The translations under genes were made by a program, and so were the position numbers. A stretch of 64,000 bases of DNA from Acanthoscelides obtectus. Lineage: Eukaryota; Arthropoda; Insecta; Coleoptera; Chrysomelidae. The stretch covers positions 66,827,075 to 66,891,074 of the forward strand of contig CAVLJG010000007.1 in assembly GCA_963669975.1 (NCBI GenBank), given 5' to 3'. Under the pieces are notes generated by a model. It saw only the letters and a program-made list of their open reading frames with translations. It made no database searches and was not told the origin of the DNA. Below, one piece after another: positions 24,517 to 36,188 of the stretch. Each line of letters begins with the position of its first letter. The first letter of the stretch is position 1.

Positions 24517-24551
24517 TAAATATACATAATTAATTAGACAATTGATGTTCG

Positions 24552-25173
24552 CTATATATGTGTTTTCAGATGGCGTTTAAGATTAGCTAAAATAACAGTT
24601 CTATAATTGCAATGTTGGCAATAATGTATTTTATAGGTGATACTCTTCATAAATTGGACATTATCGCTATGGCGAGTCAAAATGTGGCTGTCTAACTGCA
24701 CTTTCTGTAAAAATTGTTTGTCACACCCTACACAGAATATTGGTTTAACTTCCATGTGAATTCTCAAATGTTGATTATAAGCACTTTTATAACAGGTTTT
24801 ATATTGACACCTGTCACACTGGTAGCTCGGAGCATTCTCTTTAGAGTGATTTAACATAATATGTTGAGTTAACTTGCCTGCATTTGTCGTTTTGTATTCA
24901 CATATAGCGCACGTATGAATTTTACTCGATATTGACTGCATTAATGATGGATGCTTGTGCAAGATGTGGTCATCAAGGTTAAATTTTCGCGTGAAGAAAC
25001 TTTTGCATTCTCGACAGCAGAATTTAGTGGGATTTTTTGAATGTATCGCTGATATGTGTGTGTTTAAGTGGCCCTTTTGATCTGCTGAATAACTGCAATG
25101 GGGACAAGCGAATTTCTTTCTTTCTTCTTTGGAATGTGTCAAGCATTTTTTTCTATCTGTTGTGGGCGGTACA
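24552..25173 (-). CDS. PRDM9-like gene, candidate terminal exon A (six C2H2 zinc fingers)
   Basis: Acceptor ttttttctag before 25173; one base plus 206 codons and a stop. The single leading T completes the codon begun by the donor at 44256 (AC+T, Thr). After VPPTTDRKKCLTHSKEER come six C2H2 fingers (C-x2-C-x12-H-x3-5-H) at about residues 22-43, 51-72, 87-108, 119-139, 148-169 and 184-204 of the exon. Contact residues (-1,2,3,6): Q-G-H-T, R-F-N-D, N-G-K-Q, Y-S-A-Q, Q-V-Q-S, I-A-N-R. Finger 3 has one extra residue (Ile) between its histidines. Role by homology: sequence-specific DNA binding for the SET module upstream. It is the most distal of the three last-exon copies. There are no stops or frameshifts. 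Confidence 0.85.
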
Positions 25174-25690
25174 CTAGAAAAAAATAAAGATCAACTAATT
25201 TAAAATGATAGCACCTATTTTACTCCAGGCGGATCACGATTTAAAGTAGCCTAAATTTTATATTGGAGGTGTTTCACGATACCATATGTAACAAAAATAT
25301 CTGACTGCCGTATTAAAAAAATTATAAAAATAAGTTTCCGCTGATACTTTTTCTCACGCTTTATTTGGTATCTTAAAAGTAATATCAGAGCAAAACCAAA
25401 AAGAATTCTCTTATTTATTCTAAACTAGGTTCATATGATAAATTAATACATTATTTTCTATTATGAAGGTGACATAGTAAATCATATCGCGGATAAATGC
25501 GTCGAATCGCTGCCCTGAGGGTAAGCGAATGTTATTCTCTCTCCTTTAAGATGAATCATAAGCCTAATTAAATGGGAATCTGTGTTTTGTTACGAAATAC
25601 AGGTTGGGCCATTAAGTTGAACGGATTTTAAAAAAACAAAGAAAAAACTACAAAGACACATTTAAAAATAACATCAATGAGATGTGAGCC
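25174..25690. repeat. Intron flank of exon A: repeat plus transposase-relic tail
   Basis: 25190-25450 is the interspersed repeat also seen at 16690. 25590-25690 is the end of a transposase relic (- strand ...YVRLDGSHLIDVIFK) that is more complete at 27.35-27.6, 33.7-33.9 and 37.8-38.1 kb. Confidence 0.65.
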
Positions 25691-25710
25691 ATCGAGACGT
25701 ACGTACGTAC

Positions 25711-25790
25711 TTTTGCACTCTCGACAGCAGAATTTAGTGGGATTTTTTGAATGTATCGCTGATATGTCTGTGTTTAAGTTGCCCGTGAAT
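25711..25790 (-). pseudogene. Broken fourth copy of the zinc-finger exon (about 80 bp)
   Basis: The - strand reads NLNTDISAIHSKNPTKFCCR plus ECKS, the end of finger 1 and start of finger 2. The first zinc-binding His of finger 1 is Asp (CAC to GAC). It lies exactly at the junction between the exon A unit (ending cgagacgtacgtac) and the exon B unit (starting gtgaatttctcgg). It has no acceptor and no finger body, so it is filler DNA at a duplication junction. Confidence 0.8.
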
Positions 25791-25792
25791 TT

Positions 25793-27475
25793 CTCGGTCT
25801 CATGTTCGTTTTCGCTATCAAATACATTGTTTTGTGTGGACTGCACTGGGATATGTCTCGGGGTCCCTCAGAATGTTTTTTTTACGGTTAACCGAGCAAT
25901 GCAGTTTTTTATGTTTTAATCTTTAATATTATGACACAGGTTAATTATAAATGCCACGTAATTATTTTCTTCTCATATAATAAAATATTGCCTTTCTGGG
26001 GATTTGAGCATTTTCCATGTTTTTTTTTTCAAGCTGACACTGACCAAATAGAACACAATAGATTTAAGGAGCAATAATAGGATAAATTCCAAAAGTTCCA
26101 TTGAGGTTGAAAAATTACCAGCCCCAAATCCGCCGTTGTTCGAATAAAAAGTTTTCCTACAAATATTTGTGTACCCATTTTGTGCGTCCACGTTTTAAAT
26201 TCCCCCCTTGAACAACTTGCGTCAATCAAACAAAACTTTACAACTATTTCGCAAGCCAGGAGAATTTTCGTCTAATATGATTAGACTAAATATATATAAT
26301 TAATTAGACAATTGATGTTCGCTATTTATGTGTTTTCAGATGCTGTTTAAGACTAGCTAAATGAACAGTTCTATAATTGCAATGTTGGCAATAATGTATT
26401 TTATGGGTGATACTCTTCATAAATTGGACATTATCGCTATGGTGAGTCAAAATGTGTCTGTCTAAGTACTCTTTCCGTACAAATTGTTTGTCACACCCTA
26501 CACAGAATATTGGTTTAACTTCCATGTGAATTCTCAAATGTTGATTATAATGGCCTTTATAATAGGTTTTATATTGACACCTGTCACACTGGTAGTTCGG
26601 AGCATTCTCTTTAGAGTGATTTAACATATGTCGAGTTAAGTTGCCTGCACGTGTCGTTTTGTATTCACATATAGCGCACGTATCAATTTTTCTCGATATT
26701 GACTGCATTAAAGATGGATGCTTGCGCAAGATGTGGCCATCAAGGTTAACTTTTTGCGTGAAGGAACTTTTGCATTCTCGACAGCAGAATTTAGTGGGAT
26801 TTTTTGAATGTATCGCTGATATGTGTGTGTTTAAGTGGCCCTTTTGATCTGCTGAATAACTGCAATGGGGACAAGCGAATTTCTTTCTTTCTTCTTTGGA
26901 ATGTGTCAAGCATTTTTTTCTATCTGTTGTGGGCGGTACACTAGAAAAAAATAAAGATCAACTAATTTAAAATGATAGCACCTATTTTACTCCAGGCGGA
27001 TAACGATTTAAAGTAGCCTAAATTTTATATTGGTGGTGTTTCACGATACCATATGTAACAAAAATATCTGACTGCCGTATTAAAAAAATTATAAAAATAA
27101 GTTTTCTCACGCTTTATTTGGTATCTTAAAAGTAATATCAGAGCAAAACCAAAAAGAATTCTCTTATTCATTCTAAACTAGGTTCATATGATAAATTAAT
27201 ACATTATTTTCTATTATGAAGGTGACATAGTAAATCATATCGCGGATAAATGCGTCGAATCGCTGCCCTGAGGGTAAGCGAACTTTATTCTCCCTCCTTT
27301 AAGATGAATCATAAGCCTAATTAAATGGGAATCTGTGTTTTGTTACGAAATACAGGTTGGGCCATTAAGTTGAACGGATTTTAAAAAAACAAAGAAAAAA
27401 TTACAAAGACACATTTAAAAATAACATCAATGAGATGTGAGCCATCGAGACGTACGTACTCTTCGAATCTAGACA
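25793..27475. repeat. Tandem copy carrying exon B, repeated from 24013-25700
   Basis: From gtgaatttctcggtctcatg the sequence repeats 24013 onward: hairpin end (26147-26286), finger exon, intron repeat, transposase-relic tail. The period is about 1.78 kb. The block has no equivalent next to exon C, so either it was added in the left duplicate or lost from the right one. Confidence 0.85.
26322..26940 (-). CDS. PRDM9-like gene, candidate terminal exon B (six C2H2 zinc fingers)
   Basis: Same acceptor, same leading T and same 11-residue entry as exon A; one base plus 205 codons and a stop. Six intact fingers with contact residues (-1,2,3,6): Q-G-H-T, Q-V-N-G, R-G-N-R, Y-G-H-Q, R-E-Y-R, H-A-S-Q. 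Compared with exon A there are 26 amino-acid differences, 15 of them at these contact positions; zinc ligands and linkers are nearly unchanged. It could be spliced in frame to the donor at 44256. It ends 36 bp from a hairpin FB-A tip, as exons A and C do. No stop or frameshift is present, so it looks functional. Confidence 0.85.
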
Positions 27476-28000
27476 ACTTCGTAAAAACTCGTTGACACAT
27501 CACTCGTGGGATAGCGGACATCTCAAAAATGTTGTGGTTGAGCTGGGCAATCGTCGTCGGTTTATTGGCGGAAACGCGGCTCTTGAGGTATCCCCAGAGA
27601 AAAAAATCCAGTGGAGCTTCAGGCAGCAGCGGTGGCCGAAGTAGGTAGACTCTTCGGTCTCCTAATCAGTCGCCGTGCGCTGTGCGGATTAGAATACCGT
27701 CCCAAGAGAAATTTTTCACTTGGCTATGGATATTGTGCTTGTCCGTAGTCTGTAGGTGGTAGATGGTCTCTGACTGTCGAAGGCGGAAATACCACCCGGC
27801 GAATCTCGTAGGCGGGGCAAGAATGTGTGCATGTTGCATGCGAACGTGTTCCCTCGCCAGAGCCCGTGTGGCGTCCCCCCTTTCCCATATAGCACCACGG
27901 TACCCCATGCGTGTTTAGGCCTTAGGCTTTCGTGGTAGTTGGAGTATAAAAAAAATCTGGGCTCCGATTTGATAGTTGATATATGTCGAAAAAGGAAAAT
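27345..28000 (-). pseudogene. DDE transposase C-terminal relic split by a SINE
   Basis: The - strand reads LWGYLKSRV(S/Y)ANKPTTIAQL, then NIFEMSAIPR.MCQRVFTKL and YVRLDGSHLIDVIFK, a mariner/IS630-type C-terminus downstream of the third catalytic Asp. The PPQSPDLTPLDFF block is intact only in the copy at 33.85-33.90 kb. Here and at 37.8-38.5 kb a SINE lies inside that block. Confidence 0.75.
27614..27953 (+). mobile_element. tRNA-derived SINE, monomeric-head copy
   Basis: gcagcggtggccgaagtagg starts the tRNA-like head; the B box has decayed (gcggattagaataccgtc). Then the shared body (gcatgttgcatgcgaac) and end ttggagtataaaaaaaa. It is inserted in the transposase relic. The uninterrupted paralogous site at 33855-33890 (ccagtggcgtgagatctggg) fixes its limits. 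The same insertion is present at 38113, so it predates the segmental duplication. Confidence 0.85.
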
Positions 28001-29200
28001 TTAAATTTCACTTAAAACCATGCTAAATATGCAAACTTTATGGAACAATCGGATTCTCAGGAGGGGCCAACGCTCCCCTACCGCCACGCCTTCCCCCCCC
28101 CTTCGGGAACAACGAGCTCATACCGGAACTGATGCTGATTGCTTTTCTACTACAATTACGTTCGGAAAGTATAGACTTTTTTGCCTAAACATACTCAGTA
28201 GCCTTGTGTCAAAATTTCATCAAACTCTGTAAGTACTCTTAAAAAAAAAATCACAAATGTGATTTTCTCCTTGCTTAGGCAAGTATCATTGACAAAGCAA
28301 AAACATTTCAACTCTTACGTTTCATGAACTCCTTCCTTTCGCAAACGCTTTCGAGATTTAGTATTTTGCATTAATTACAAAGGCTAGAAATTTGCATAAC
28401 TATGTGATGACGCATTACACACAAATATTTATGCTATTTTTTGTCTGCCCATTGCCTACTGACTGTACCTCACTGCCATAGAATAAGATGTTGGTAGCGT
28501 CAATGGTTTCAAAAATATATTAATAGAAATCCAGGTGTTGTCTGGTTTTAGTTTTACCCTCCATCGACACTGCAGAGTGTCCCACCTTAAATGGACATGG
28601 CTAAATGGTAAGGGGTTTTGACCAACACCTTATCATAATGAAAATAAAGAAGTTCTTAATCAATTTTTTACAAATGTACGATTGGTCCAAGAACAACAAT
28701 ATAAAATTTGACATATCAGACCACAGAAAACCGATTTAAATGATTATTTACATACCAGAAAATGATTCTAAACCATACTTTTCGAATATTAATTTGAGTT
28801 ACGTTCAAAAATCAAAACATAACGTAGTATGGAAGTTGTAGTGTGTCGATCGAGGTACAGTGTAAACAAATAAAAAAAGACTAAGGCCTTGGACTTTTTA
28901 TATGTAAAATCAGTTTGTGTACCGAAAAAACTCATAGGAGGAAAGCACTTGTGAAAAACGTTTAAAAAAATTAAGTGAGGAGCAGTTCAAATGAATTTCG
29001 TTTGAAGTAGCATCAACTGGCTATTTTTGCACAATGTCAAACTTTTTGATATGAACGTCTGGTCCTAGGCCTTTTAATTTTCTTACCAGTTTTAAATTTC
29101 GTCAAATCACTTCTAGTATTGTGCAGAATCTAATTGAAAACGCTTCACTTTTCACTATCATCTGAAATATTGAATTTTATAGTTTTGGCATGCTTACTAA
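28001..29200. other. Duplicated non-coding DNA (paralogous to 38470-39045 and 33900-34550)
   Basis: No gene is visible. Runs such as gtgattttctccttgct, cattgcctactgac and tagaaatccaggt recur in the other copies. From 28970 (aagtgaggagcagttcaaat) a different repeat begins that is also found at 33485 and 40527. Confidence 0.6.
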
Positions 29201-29467
29201 AATTATCCTGTATATTCGTAAAAAAAGAATTTCGAACTTTTTTATTTACAGATATGAAGAATCTTCGGTCCATACAACCCGGGGAACACGGTATGCGCAT
29301 GGTCTGAAGAGAACTATTTCCTACCTTCCAAAAGGCGAAACATTTTATTTATAAGGGTACGTCGTCTAGAAACAACGCTAACGCCAGGTCGAATTATTCT
29401 GTGCTTGATGCCAGGGCCCAATAAAATACCTGCAGTACCATAGCAAAGGAATTATCCATAAGGAATC
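29201..29467 (+). pseudogene. Mariner fragment left of a CCCCGATAACAC element
   Basis: The last bases (catagcaaaggaattatcca, taaggaa) encode HSKGIIHKE, a block preceding FVPPGQTV in mariner transposases. The same flank at 41000-41036 continues, across an inserted element, into that motif at 43690. The upstream part is too decayed to read. Confidence 0.55.
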
Positions 29468-32160
29468 CCCGATAACACAAAATATTCATTAAATATTAAC
29501 TCAATATTTAATAATATCTTTATCTTACTTAAATATTTGGAATATAATATTTTTATTAAAGATTTATTCAATATAGTTTTAAATATTTTAAATACAATAT
29601 TTCTTTTATAATAATCATTAAATATTTACATTTCAAACAATGGAAAATATTAAATCTCCATTATTTAGAAAATATTTATTAAGTATTTTCGGCTACGGCG
29701 CATGTGCGTGTGACCCCGAGCCACCATTGGCATAATGACAAGCGGACCTGAGCCGATCCGTTTGCCGGCATTCATTTTGTCTGTGAGTTTCACTACGACA
29801 GCCTGCTTCCTGTGTACCTCCAAGTGGTACTTTATTTGAGTGTTTTTTTGTGGAAAAGGGTAAGTTTTTCGCTAATTACATAACTTAATTTATCTAACTA
29901 GTAAACATTAAAGTGCCAGTTGAGTATAAAGGTATTTACAAGACCATAAATAACGAGCCTTGAAGTGTATCAGTTATTTGGGATTGGTGGACTTATCTGG
30001 AGAATGGATACGAAAATTATGTTCATAACATCCCAATGAAAAGTTATAATTTGATTGAGATACATCAAAAAAGCCTTTTTTTAAATATCTCAATTATTAT
30101 TATTATTTTTGTCGTAGTACGTTCAAAAATTTTAACAGTCGAAAATACTATACTTTTGTCCCTTGAATTAAAATATGAAATCACTAAATAGTTATGCCTA
30201 AGTTAGGTCCCTTACTAAAAAAAGTCACATTTCAACAAAATCAATAAGTGTTAGTCAAATTATCAAGTTGTGCACATGGACATTTTTCATCAAGGTATCT
30301 TAAATCACATACTAAATTTTCTTAAATTTTAACCAAATCTCGAACTATCATAGGCATAACATGTGGGGTCCTTTTAGGTGCATTATAGAAACTGCTTTGT
30401 TGAGTGACCCAGTTGAGCTACTCGGAGTAACTCACCATGCTCAGCACCAACAAATACCCTGGAAAGCAACTTATGTATTCAATAATACTTCATATGTTAA
30501 TTAGTAAGTTTTTTGTCAGAGGATTTGACTTACAAGATGCAGAAGAGGCTTAGAATGTTTTTTCAAATAATATTTTTCTAGCAAATTAAACCATTATATC
30601 TAGAATGAATTTTTCTTTATAAACCCAAGCCGTAACTATTTTAGTTTTAGTTTTTAAGTTAAACAGCGACGGTCCGAAATGTAACAGTCGAAAATACTAT
30701 ATGTTTGTCCCTTGAATTATAATATAAAATCACAAAATAGTTGTGGCTAAATTAACCGCCTTACTACTGCAAAATAGTCAAATGTCAACAAAATCAGAAA
30801 GTGGTTTATTTTAAAAAACCTTTTCTTTGAAAGTAAGTCAAAGGATCAAGTTGTGCCCGTGGACATTTTTCATCAAGATATCTAAAATAACATACCAAAT
30901 TTTCTTAAAAATTAACCAAATCTCGAACTATCATAGGAAGAAAATGTGGGATCATTTAGGTGCGTTATAGAGCTGCTTTTCAGTGACTTAGATGTGCAGC
31001 GCTCAGCACCAATACTATTCTACTGAATTTTATATTCCCATAAATACACTGGAAAACAGCTTATGTATTCTATAATACTTCATAATTAGTAAGTTTTTTC
31101 TCAGAGGATTGGTTTTCAAGATTCAGAAGAGGCTTAGAATGTTTTTTAATAATATTTTTATAGCAAATTAAACCATTATATCTAGAATTAATTTTCTTTA
31201 TAAACCCAATTTTATGAAAACATTCCTACAGATTTTGCTGAAATAATCAATGAAGAATTTTCGGTACCGTTGCATCTTATAGAACTTCGGATTTCACTGT
31301 TTTTTCACTTGAAACTTATAGAGGGTAGTCTGATAGATTATTTTAAAAAGTGTGAATGAAGCACGCTTTTGATGCATTTTTTCCCCAAAACACTGTATTT
31401 TTATCAGCTATTTCCCCCATTATTTCTACCGCTATTTGTCATATGACGTTTACGTCTGTGCATATGTCATATATATGAGACTAGCTTGTCCGCGGTGTTG
31501 CCGGATCGGGCTCCGCATTTATGGAAAAATGTGAAAAGTGAAAACTTGTTATACTCGTACGTAGTTAATTAATAAAACACAAAAATCAAAAACTGAAACA
31601 AACAGTAGCAAAAGAAAAAGCGATTCTTAATGAGAGTAAAAAAATATAAAAACAGTAGCAAAACAAAAAGACAGTTCCATGTAATTATAAAAAAATTAAA
31701 AATAACAAACAGCTGTAAAATAAAAATCAATTCTAAATGATTATAAAAAAAAAATTAAAACAGTTGTAAAAGAAAAATAAACAATTCCTTGTAATTATAA
31801 CAAACAATAAAAGAAAAATTTGGATGGAATGGAATTGCTTTTCGTTTTACTACTGTTTTTACTTTTTGTTTTTCGTTGTCACTTAGAATTGTTTTTTATT
31901 ATATATTTTTTGTTTTTTATAATTATTACATGTAATTGTTTTTTGTTTCACTACTGTAATTATTTTTTCTTATCACTTGGAATTGATTTTTATTTTACTG
32001 TTTGTTATTTTTTGTTTTTTATAATTACATGGAATTTTTGTTTGTTTTACTACTGTTTTTATTTTTTGTTTTTCATAATTATTTACAATTTATTATTTTT
32101 TAGCTTACTACTGTTATTTTTTATATTTATTTTGAATCGGTTTTTATTTTGCTACAGTGG
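29468..32160. mobile_element. CCCCGATAACAC-ended element with internal hairpin, copy 1 (right end lost)
   Basis: The left tip ccccgataacacaaaatatt is followed by many AAATATT pieces. The body is collinear with 41037-42780 and inverted relative to 39300-40526. Near 31590-31810 the motif aaaacagtagcaaaa repeats, and 31830-32150 is its inverse (ttttgttttactactgtttt), forming a hairpin centred near 31820. The 117-residue hydrophobic frame here is only this low-complexity arm. The sequence switches to other DNA at about 32160. Confidence 0.65.
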
Positions 32161-32179
32161 ACGACAAAAATAATATAAT

Positions 32180-32270
32180 TACAATAATAATCATATTAAC
32201 GAATTTCTCCGAAATAATTATAAAGTTTGGTTTTATTGATGCAAGTTGTTCAAGGGAGTATTTAAAATAT
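32180..32270. mobile_element. Hairpin element FB-A, single end
   Basis: taatcatattaacgaatttc and ggttttattgatgcaagttg match the left end of the 21.8 kb copy. It is cut off after about 90 bp. Confidence 0.6.
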
Positions 32271-32309
32271 AGGTTTCCTTCTTCTTTGGAATGTGGCTAG
32301 AAAAAAGTA

Positions 32310-33245
32310 AGAAAAAACAAATGCTCTTGATTCTAGACTTCAACCTTTGGACAAATCGTTTTTTAAATCTTTAAAGCACAATTTTAATGAAGCGTCAGAG
32401 GCATGGATGCACACACATCCGGGCAGCGTTATAAAACAGAGCAGCTTCTATGGCTACAGTACTGCACGGATTTGAACCTTGTGGTTTGTTGCCACCTGAT
32501 CGTCATAAGATCAGAGAAGAAGATTATGTTGCAATGGATAAGTTTCGAAGAGGACGATAGAAGCACTCTGGATGGAAGTAATGATGAAACTGGCACTATA
32601 ACACACAAAACCATTAACTAACATGAAAGATCCTCAGAAAATAGGATAATGGAAGCTACCATAGGACAAATATACCCGTTTGATGATCCACAGCCATCTA
32701 CAAACAGTGGTGGAATAACAGAATCCAAATCTTTAAACCTTAAAGACATTGAAGATTCATCAGTGAGTGTTTTCGTAGATAAAAAATGCCCTTAAAAGAG
32801 ATCGTTTGCTCTGCTCATAAAATAGGTGGCCCAAAAGATTCAGTCCAACTTATAAGGTCTCATCTCCAGAACCTTTCTCCAATTCCAAGAATTAAAATCG
32901 TACAAAATAATCTGTCAAAAGGTACTACAGCAGCTCAAGCTTTAACCGAAAGTCCATACAAAAATGACTTAGAAAAGAAAATTGATGAAAATGAGACGAA
33001 GAAAGTAAAATTAAAGCTAAACAAAGAAGCCAAGGGAAAAGTAGGATACGCCAACAAGAGTAAATTGAAGGAATCAAAAACAATGAACACGAAAAAAAGG
33101 TGACATCAGAAAGCTCTAGAAATGAAGAATGGCACTGCATAATTTGTAACGGAAATAGAAAAGAAAGTTCTGGGTACATGAACTATGTGCTGGAGTTGAT
33201 AAAGAGACTATTACATATCAATGCGACAGTTGTGGTACATGAATA
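32310..33245 (+). pseudogene. Pogo/Tigger-type transposase, C-terminal relic with PHD-like zinc motif
   Basis: The + strand reads LQPLDKSFFKSLKHNFNEAS then EAWMHTHPG, the block around the third catalytic Asp of DDE_1 transposases. After frameshifts comes FEPCGLLPPDRHKIREEDYV, a lysine-rich linker (ORF 32786-33103) and a terminal Cys-rich motif (WHCIICNGNRKE; after a frameshift ELCAGVDKETITYQCDSCGT). The helix-turn-helix and first two catalytic residues are missing. It is dead. Confidence 0.75.
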
Positions 33246-34600
33246 ACATAAGTACGATTTAAGCACACCAAGGTACGAATCAAGATCAATGTTCCTATTT
33301 CGTACTTTTGTCACGATTTTTATAAACCGAAAATTTTCAGTTTTTTTAAGTTCTTATGTGTATTGAGTTGTAACAATAAGCTTAAGAATTAAATGAAGTT
33401 TACGTTTATATGCTTGTTGTTGTTGCTTAAGTATTAACAATCCCTATAAAATGAAAATATCTTAGGGGGTACGATTTAGGCATAGTTACCCTAAGTGAGG
33501 CGCAGTTCAAATAAATTTAGTTTGAAGTACCATCAACTGGCTATTTCTGTACAATGTCAAACTTTTTGATATGAAACATACAGGGTGTTGATTTTAAGAA
33601 AATCAAAAGTCTGGTCCTGGACCTTTTAATTTTCTTACCAGTTTTAAATTATGTAATGTAATATGGAATCTGTGTTTTGATACGGAATACAGGTTGGGCT
33701 ATTAATTTGAGCGAATTTTAAAAAATCATAGAAAAAACTACAAAGCGTACAGAAGATGATTTAAATTTTTAATAGACACATGGAGTTTTTTTTTAAATAA
33801 AATCATTGAGATATGAGCCATCGAGACGTACGCACTCCTCGAAGAGAAAAAAATCCAGTGGCGTGAGATCTGGGCTCTGGGGAGGCCCTAATATGATTTG
33901 ATAGTTGATATACGTCGGAAAAGTATAATTTAAATTTCTCTCAAAAGCATGCTACATATGCAAACTTTGTGGATCAATCGGATTCTCAGTAAGGGCTACG
34001 CCTCCTCTACAGCCCCCCATCCCCCTCGGGAACCCATGTAGAATGACGAACTAATACAGAAACTGATGCTGATTGCTTTTCTAATACAATATTTTCGGAA
34101 AGTATAGAGTTTTTTGCCTAAACATATTCAGTAACCTTGCGTCCAAATTTCATCAAACTCTGTAAGTAATCTTAAAAAAAATCACAAACGTGATTTTCTC
34201 CTTGCTGTGGCAAGCAACATTGAAAAAGCAAAAACATTTCAACTCTAACATTTCATGAACTCCTTCCTTTCTCAAACGTTTTCGAGATTTAGTATTTTGC
34301 ATTTATTACAAAGGCTTGAAATATGCATAAATATGCGACAACGCATTACACACGCTTTTTTAATTCTGCCCATTGCCTACTGACTTAACCTCATTGCCAT
34401 AAAATAAGATGTAAGTAGCGTCAGTGGTTTCAAAAATATATTAACAGAAATCTTCAGGTTTTGCCTGGTTTTAGTTTTAACGTCCATCGGCACTCCAGAG
34501 TGTCCCGCCTTAAATGGACATAGCGAAATGGTAGGTGGTTTTGGTCCAAACTAAAATATAGAATTTTATAGTTTTAATTATCCTGTATATTCGTAAAAAA
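33246..34600. other. Mixed repeats, including an uninterrupted transposase-relic site
   Basis: 33485-33660 repeats 28970/40527. 33690-33900 is the transposase-relic C-terminus (- strand PPQSPDLTPLDFF near 33855-33895) without the SINE. 33900-34550 repeats the DNA right of the SINEs. No host exon is seen. Confidence 0.6.
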
Positions 34601-35480
34601 AGGAACTTTCTTATTAGATACAGTGGCGGATTTAGAGGGGCGCGCTTTTGTCGTCCCCCCCCCCTAGACGTCTGACACTTGCTTTTGTAATCTAACACCA
34701 TTATTACTAACTAAAAGTTATAGCTATAGGAACTGCGCGTTGCGATATTTTGGTATCATTTGGTTTTCCAAGCGCTGTCCCTCTTTGACATCACTTACGT
34801 TTACAGCACAATTCTTACGATTTATACGTATATACGAGTATTGTGACTTGTGACAAATCTAGGTCTGAGTAACATATTAGCTATACAGATTGCACTTAAA
34901 AAGCGATTTATGTTCTGTTTGTTGCTTAGTTATAATTTGAAAGGTGCGTAAAAGCTTGATTGATGCTTAAAGTAAATACCACACGTCCCGCATCTCTTCC
35001 CGCGTATGTGTCTAATTATGTTGCTATATTCAATTCGTTTAAATCACAGAGATTCTGCACTCTGCACTACATGTGAACATGTACAGTCATGTATTCCTGT
35101 ACTTGTTTCGCACAAACATACACTATCAAAGTAATTACGATCTAACAGATATAGTTTGTTCCAAAGATTCCCAACATTTTTACATGCGATCGAACCGATT
35201 CTAAAACTGAGAAAACAACTATGCCGTAAATCTAAGTTCGACAACGGAAGTCTCATGGATAACTGTAACATCTATAAAGAATATCAAAAGGTAATTGACT
35301 ATTCCTATTGATATTTTTATGACCTGCTGATATTAGTATTTGTACCAATTACTTAATTTGCTTAATGGACAGTTTAGTCTTTATCCTTAAGCTTAGTACA
35401 CATTAGTAGACCCCACTGCATAAGTTTTTTATAGTGGGTCTGGAGACGATCTCAAGACACAATCTATAGATGGTTTATAG

Positions 35481-36188
35481 CAGTGGTCGCCAACCTTTTC
35501 AGTGTGTTGAGCTACTTTGAAAATTTTGGAATAAACAGTGAGCTACCTAGTCGTCCCGTCTCCCCTCCCCCCGTCTTCATAAGGTTTCTTTTTTTGTGTA
35601 ATTATCTGAGGGACACCCAGTATGATGATTCAGCTGCTGCCTTACTTTTGTCGATTGTTTTTAAAAACATTGTCTGTTGACCATTTAACTGATTTTTTAA
35701 TTGTTTCCGTTTTTCCGCTCTGGTTGCAGAAGGTAATGGGAATAATTTTTAAAAATTCGAACCTACAGTTCAATCTCGATATTCCCTTTTTTAGCAACGG
35801 AAACAGATGTATTACATAACAAACATACCTTTTCACCTTCTGTAAAGAAATATTGTTCTTCCCATTCCGAATGGAAATTGTATGACTTCATCTTCTTACT
35901 ACGGCTCATAATGTTTTTAATTGCAGGCCAACTCTAACCCAACCGCTGGAATTTGTGCCGTTCAGTTTTAAACTGAGCGCACTGTCGCCGTGCCTTGCGT
36001 ATTTATTCCGTTCAAAGTAATCGAGATCGTTCTCGAACAGATCGCTCACAGCAGTGTTGCCGCTGATTTTAGTATAAAATTTGCGGAAGCTTCTATGGCT
36101 TTTACACCTTTTTAAAATATGTTGTGAGCCACCAGAATAACCTTTGCGAGCTACCGGTAGCTCGTGATCGACGGGTTGGCGACCACTG
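35481..36188. mobile_element. hAT-type MITE, co-duplicated copy
   Basis: cagtggtcgccaacc to ggttggcgaccactg, 708 bp, flanked by GTTTATAG and GTCTATAA. These are the same target duplication as at 23239/23968, each with one later substitution. That shows it was duplicated with its flanks and did not transpose independently. Confidence 0.9.

Larger units (their letters stand above)
22370..25690. repeat. Segmental duplication, left copy (paralogous to about 34600-37940)
   Basis: From ttattagatacagcggtgga through the hAT MITE, the hairpin end, finger exon A and its intron to cgagacgtacgtac, the sequence runs collinear with 34600-37940 with only scattered substitutions and small indels. The two copies are about 12.2 kb apart. 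The shared order includes transposons already inserted before duplication. Confidence 0.85.

Noticed and set aside
25697..25711. gtacgtacgtac run as a regulatory site
   Set aside because: It is an extension of the gacgtacgtac found at the same place in the other copies, at a duplication junction; most likely a by-product of the rearrangement.
25677..25919. 80-residue + strand frame across the A/B junction
   Set aside because: It is antisense to the finger-exon scrap and continues into repeat DNA; no family motif.
24552..26909. Finger exons A and B as processed pseudogenes of exon C
   Set aside because: Each copy keeps the intron acceptor and several hundred bases of intron and 3' flank, so they arose by DNA duplication; no frame damage is present.
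31820..32173. 117-residue hydrophobic open frame, possible membrane protein
   Set aside because: It is Phe/Leu/Ile-rich only because it reads T-rich repeats; the DNA is the inverse of the aaaacagtagcaaaa array next to it and belongs to a hairpin element. A similar frame at 42891 has the same cause.
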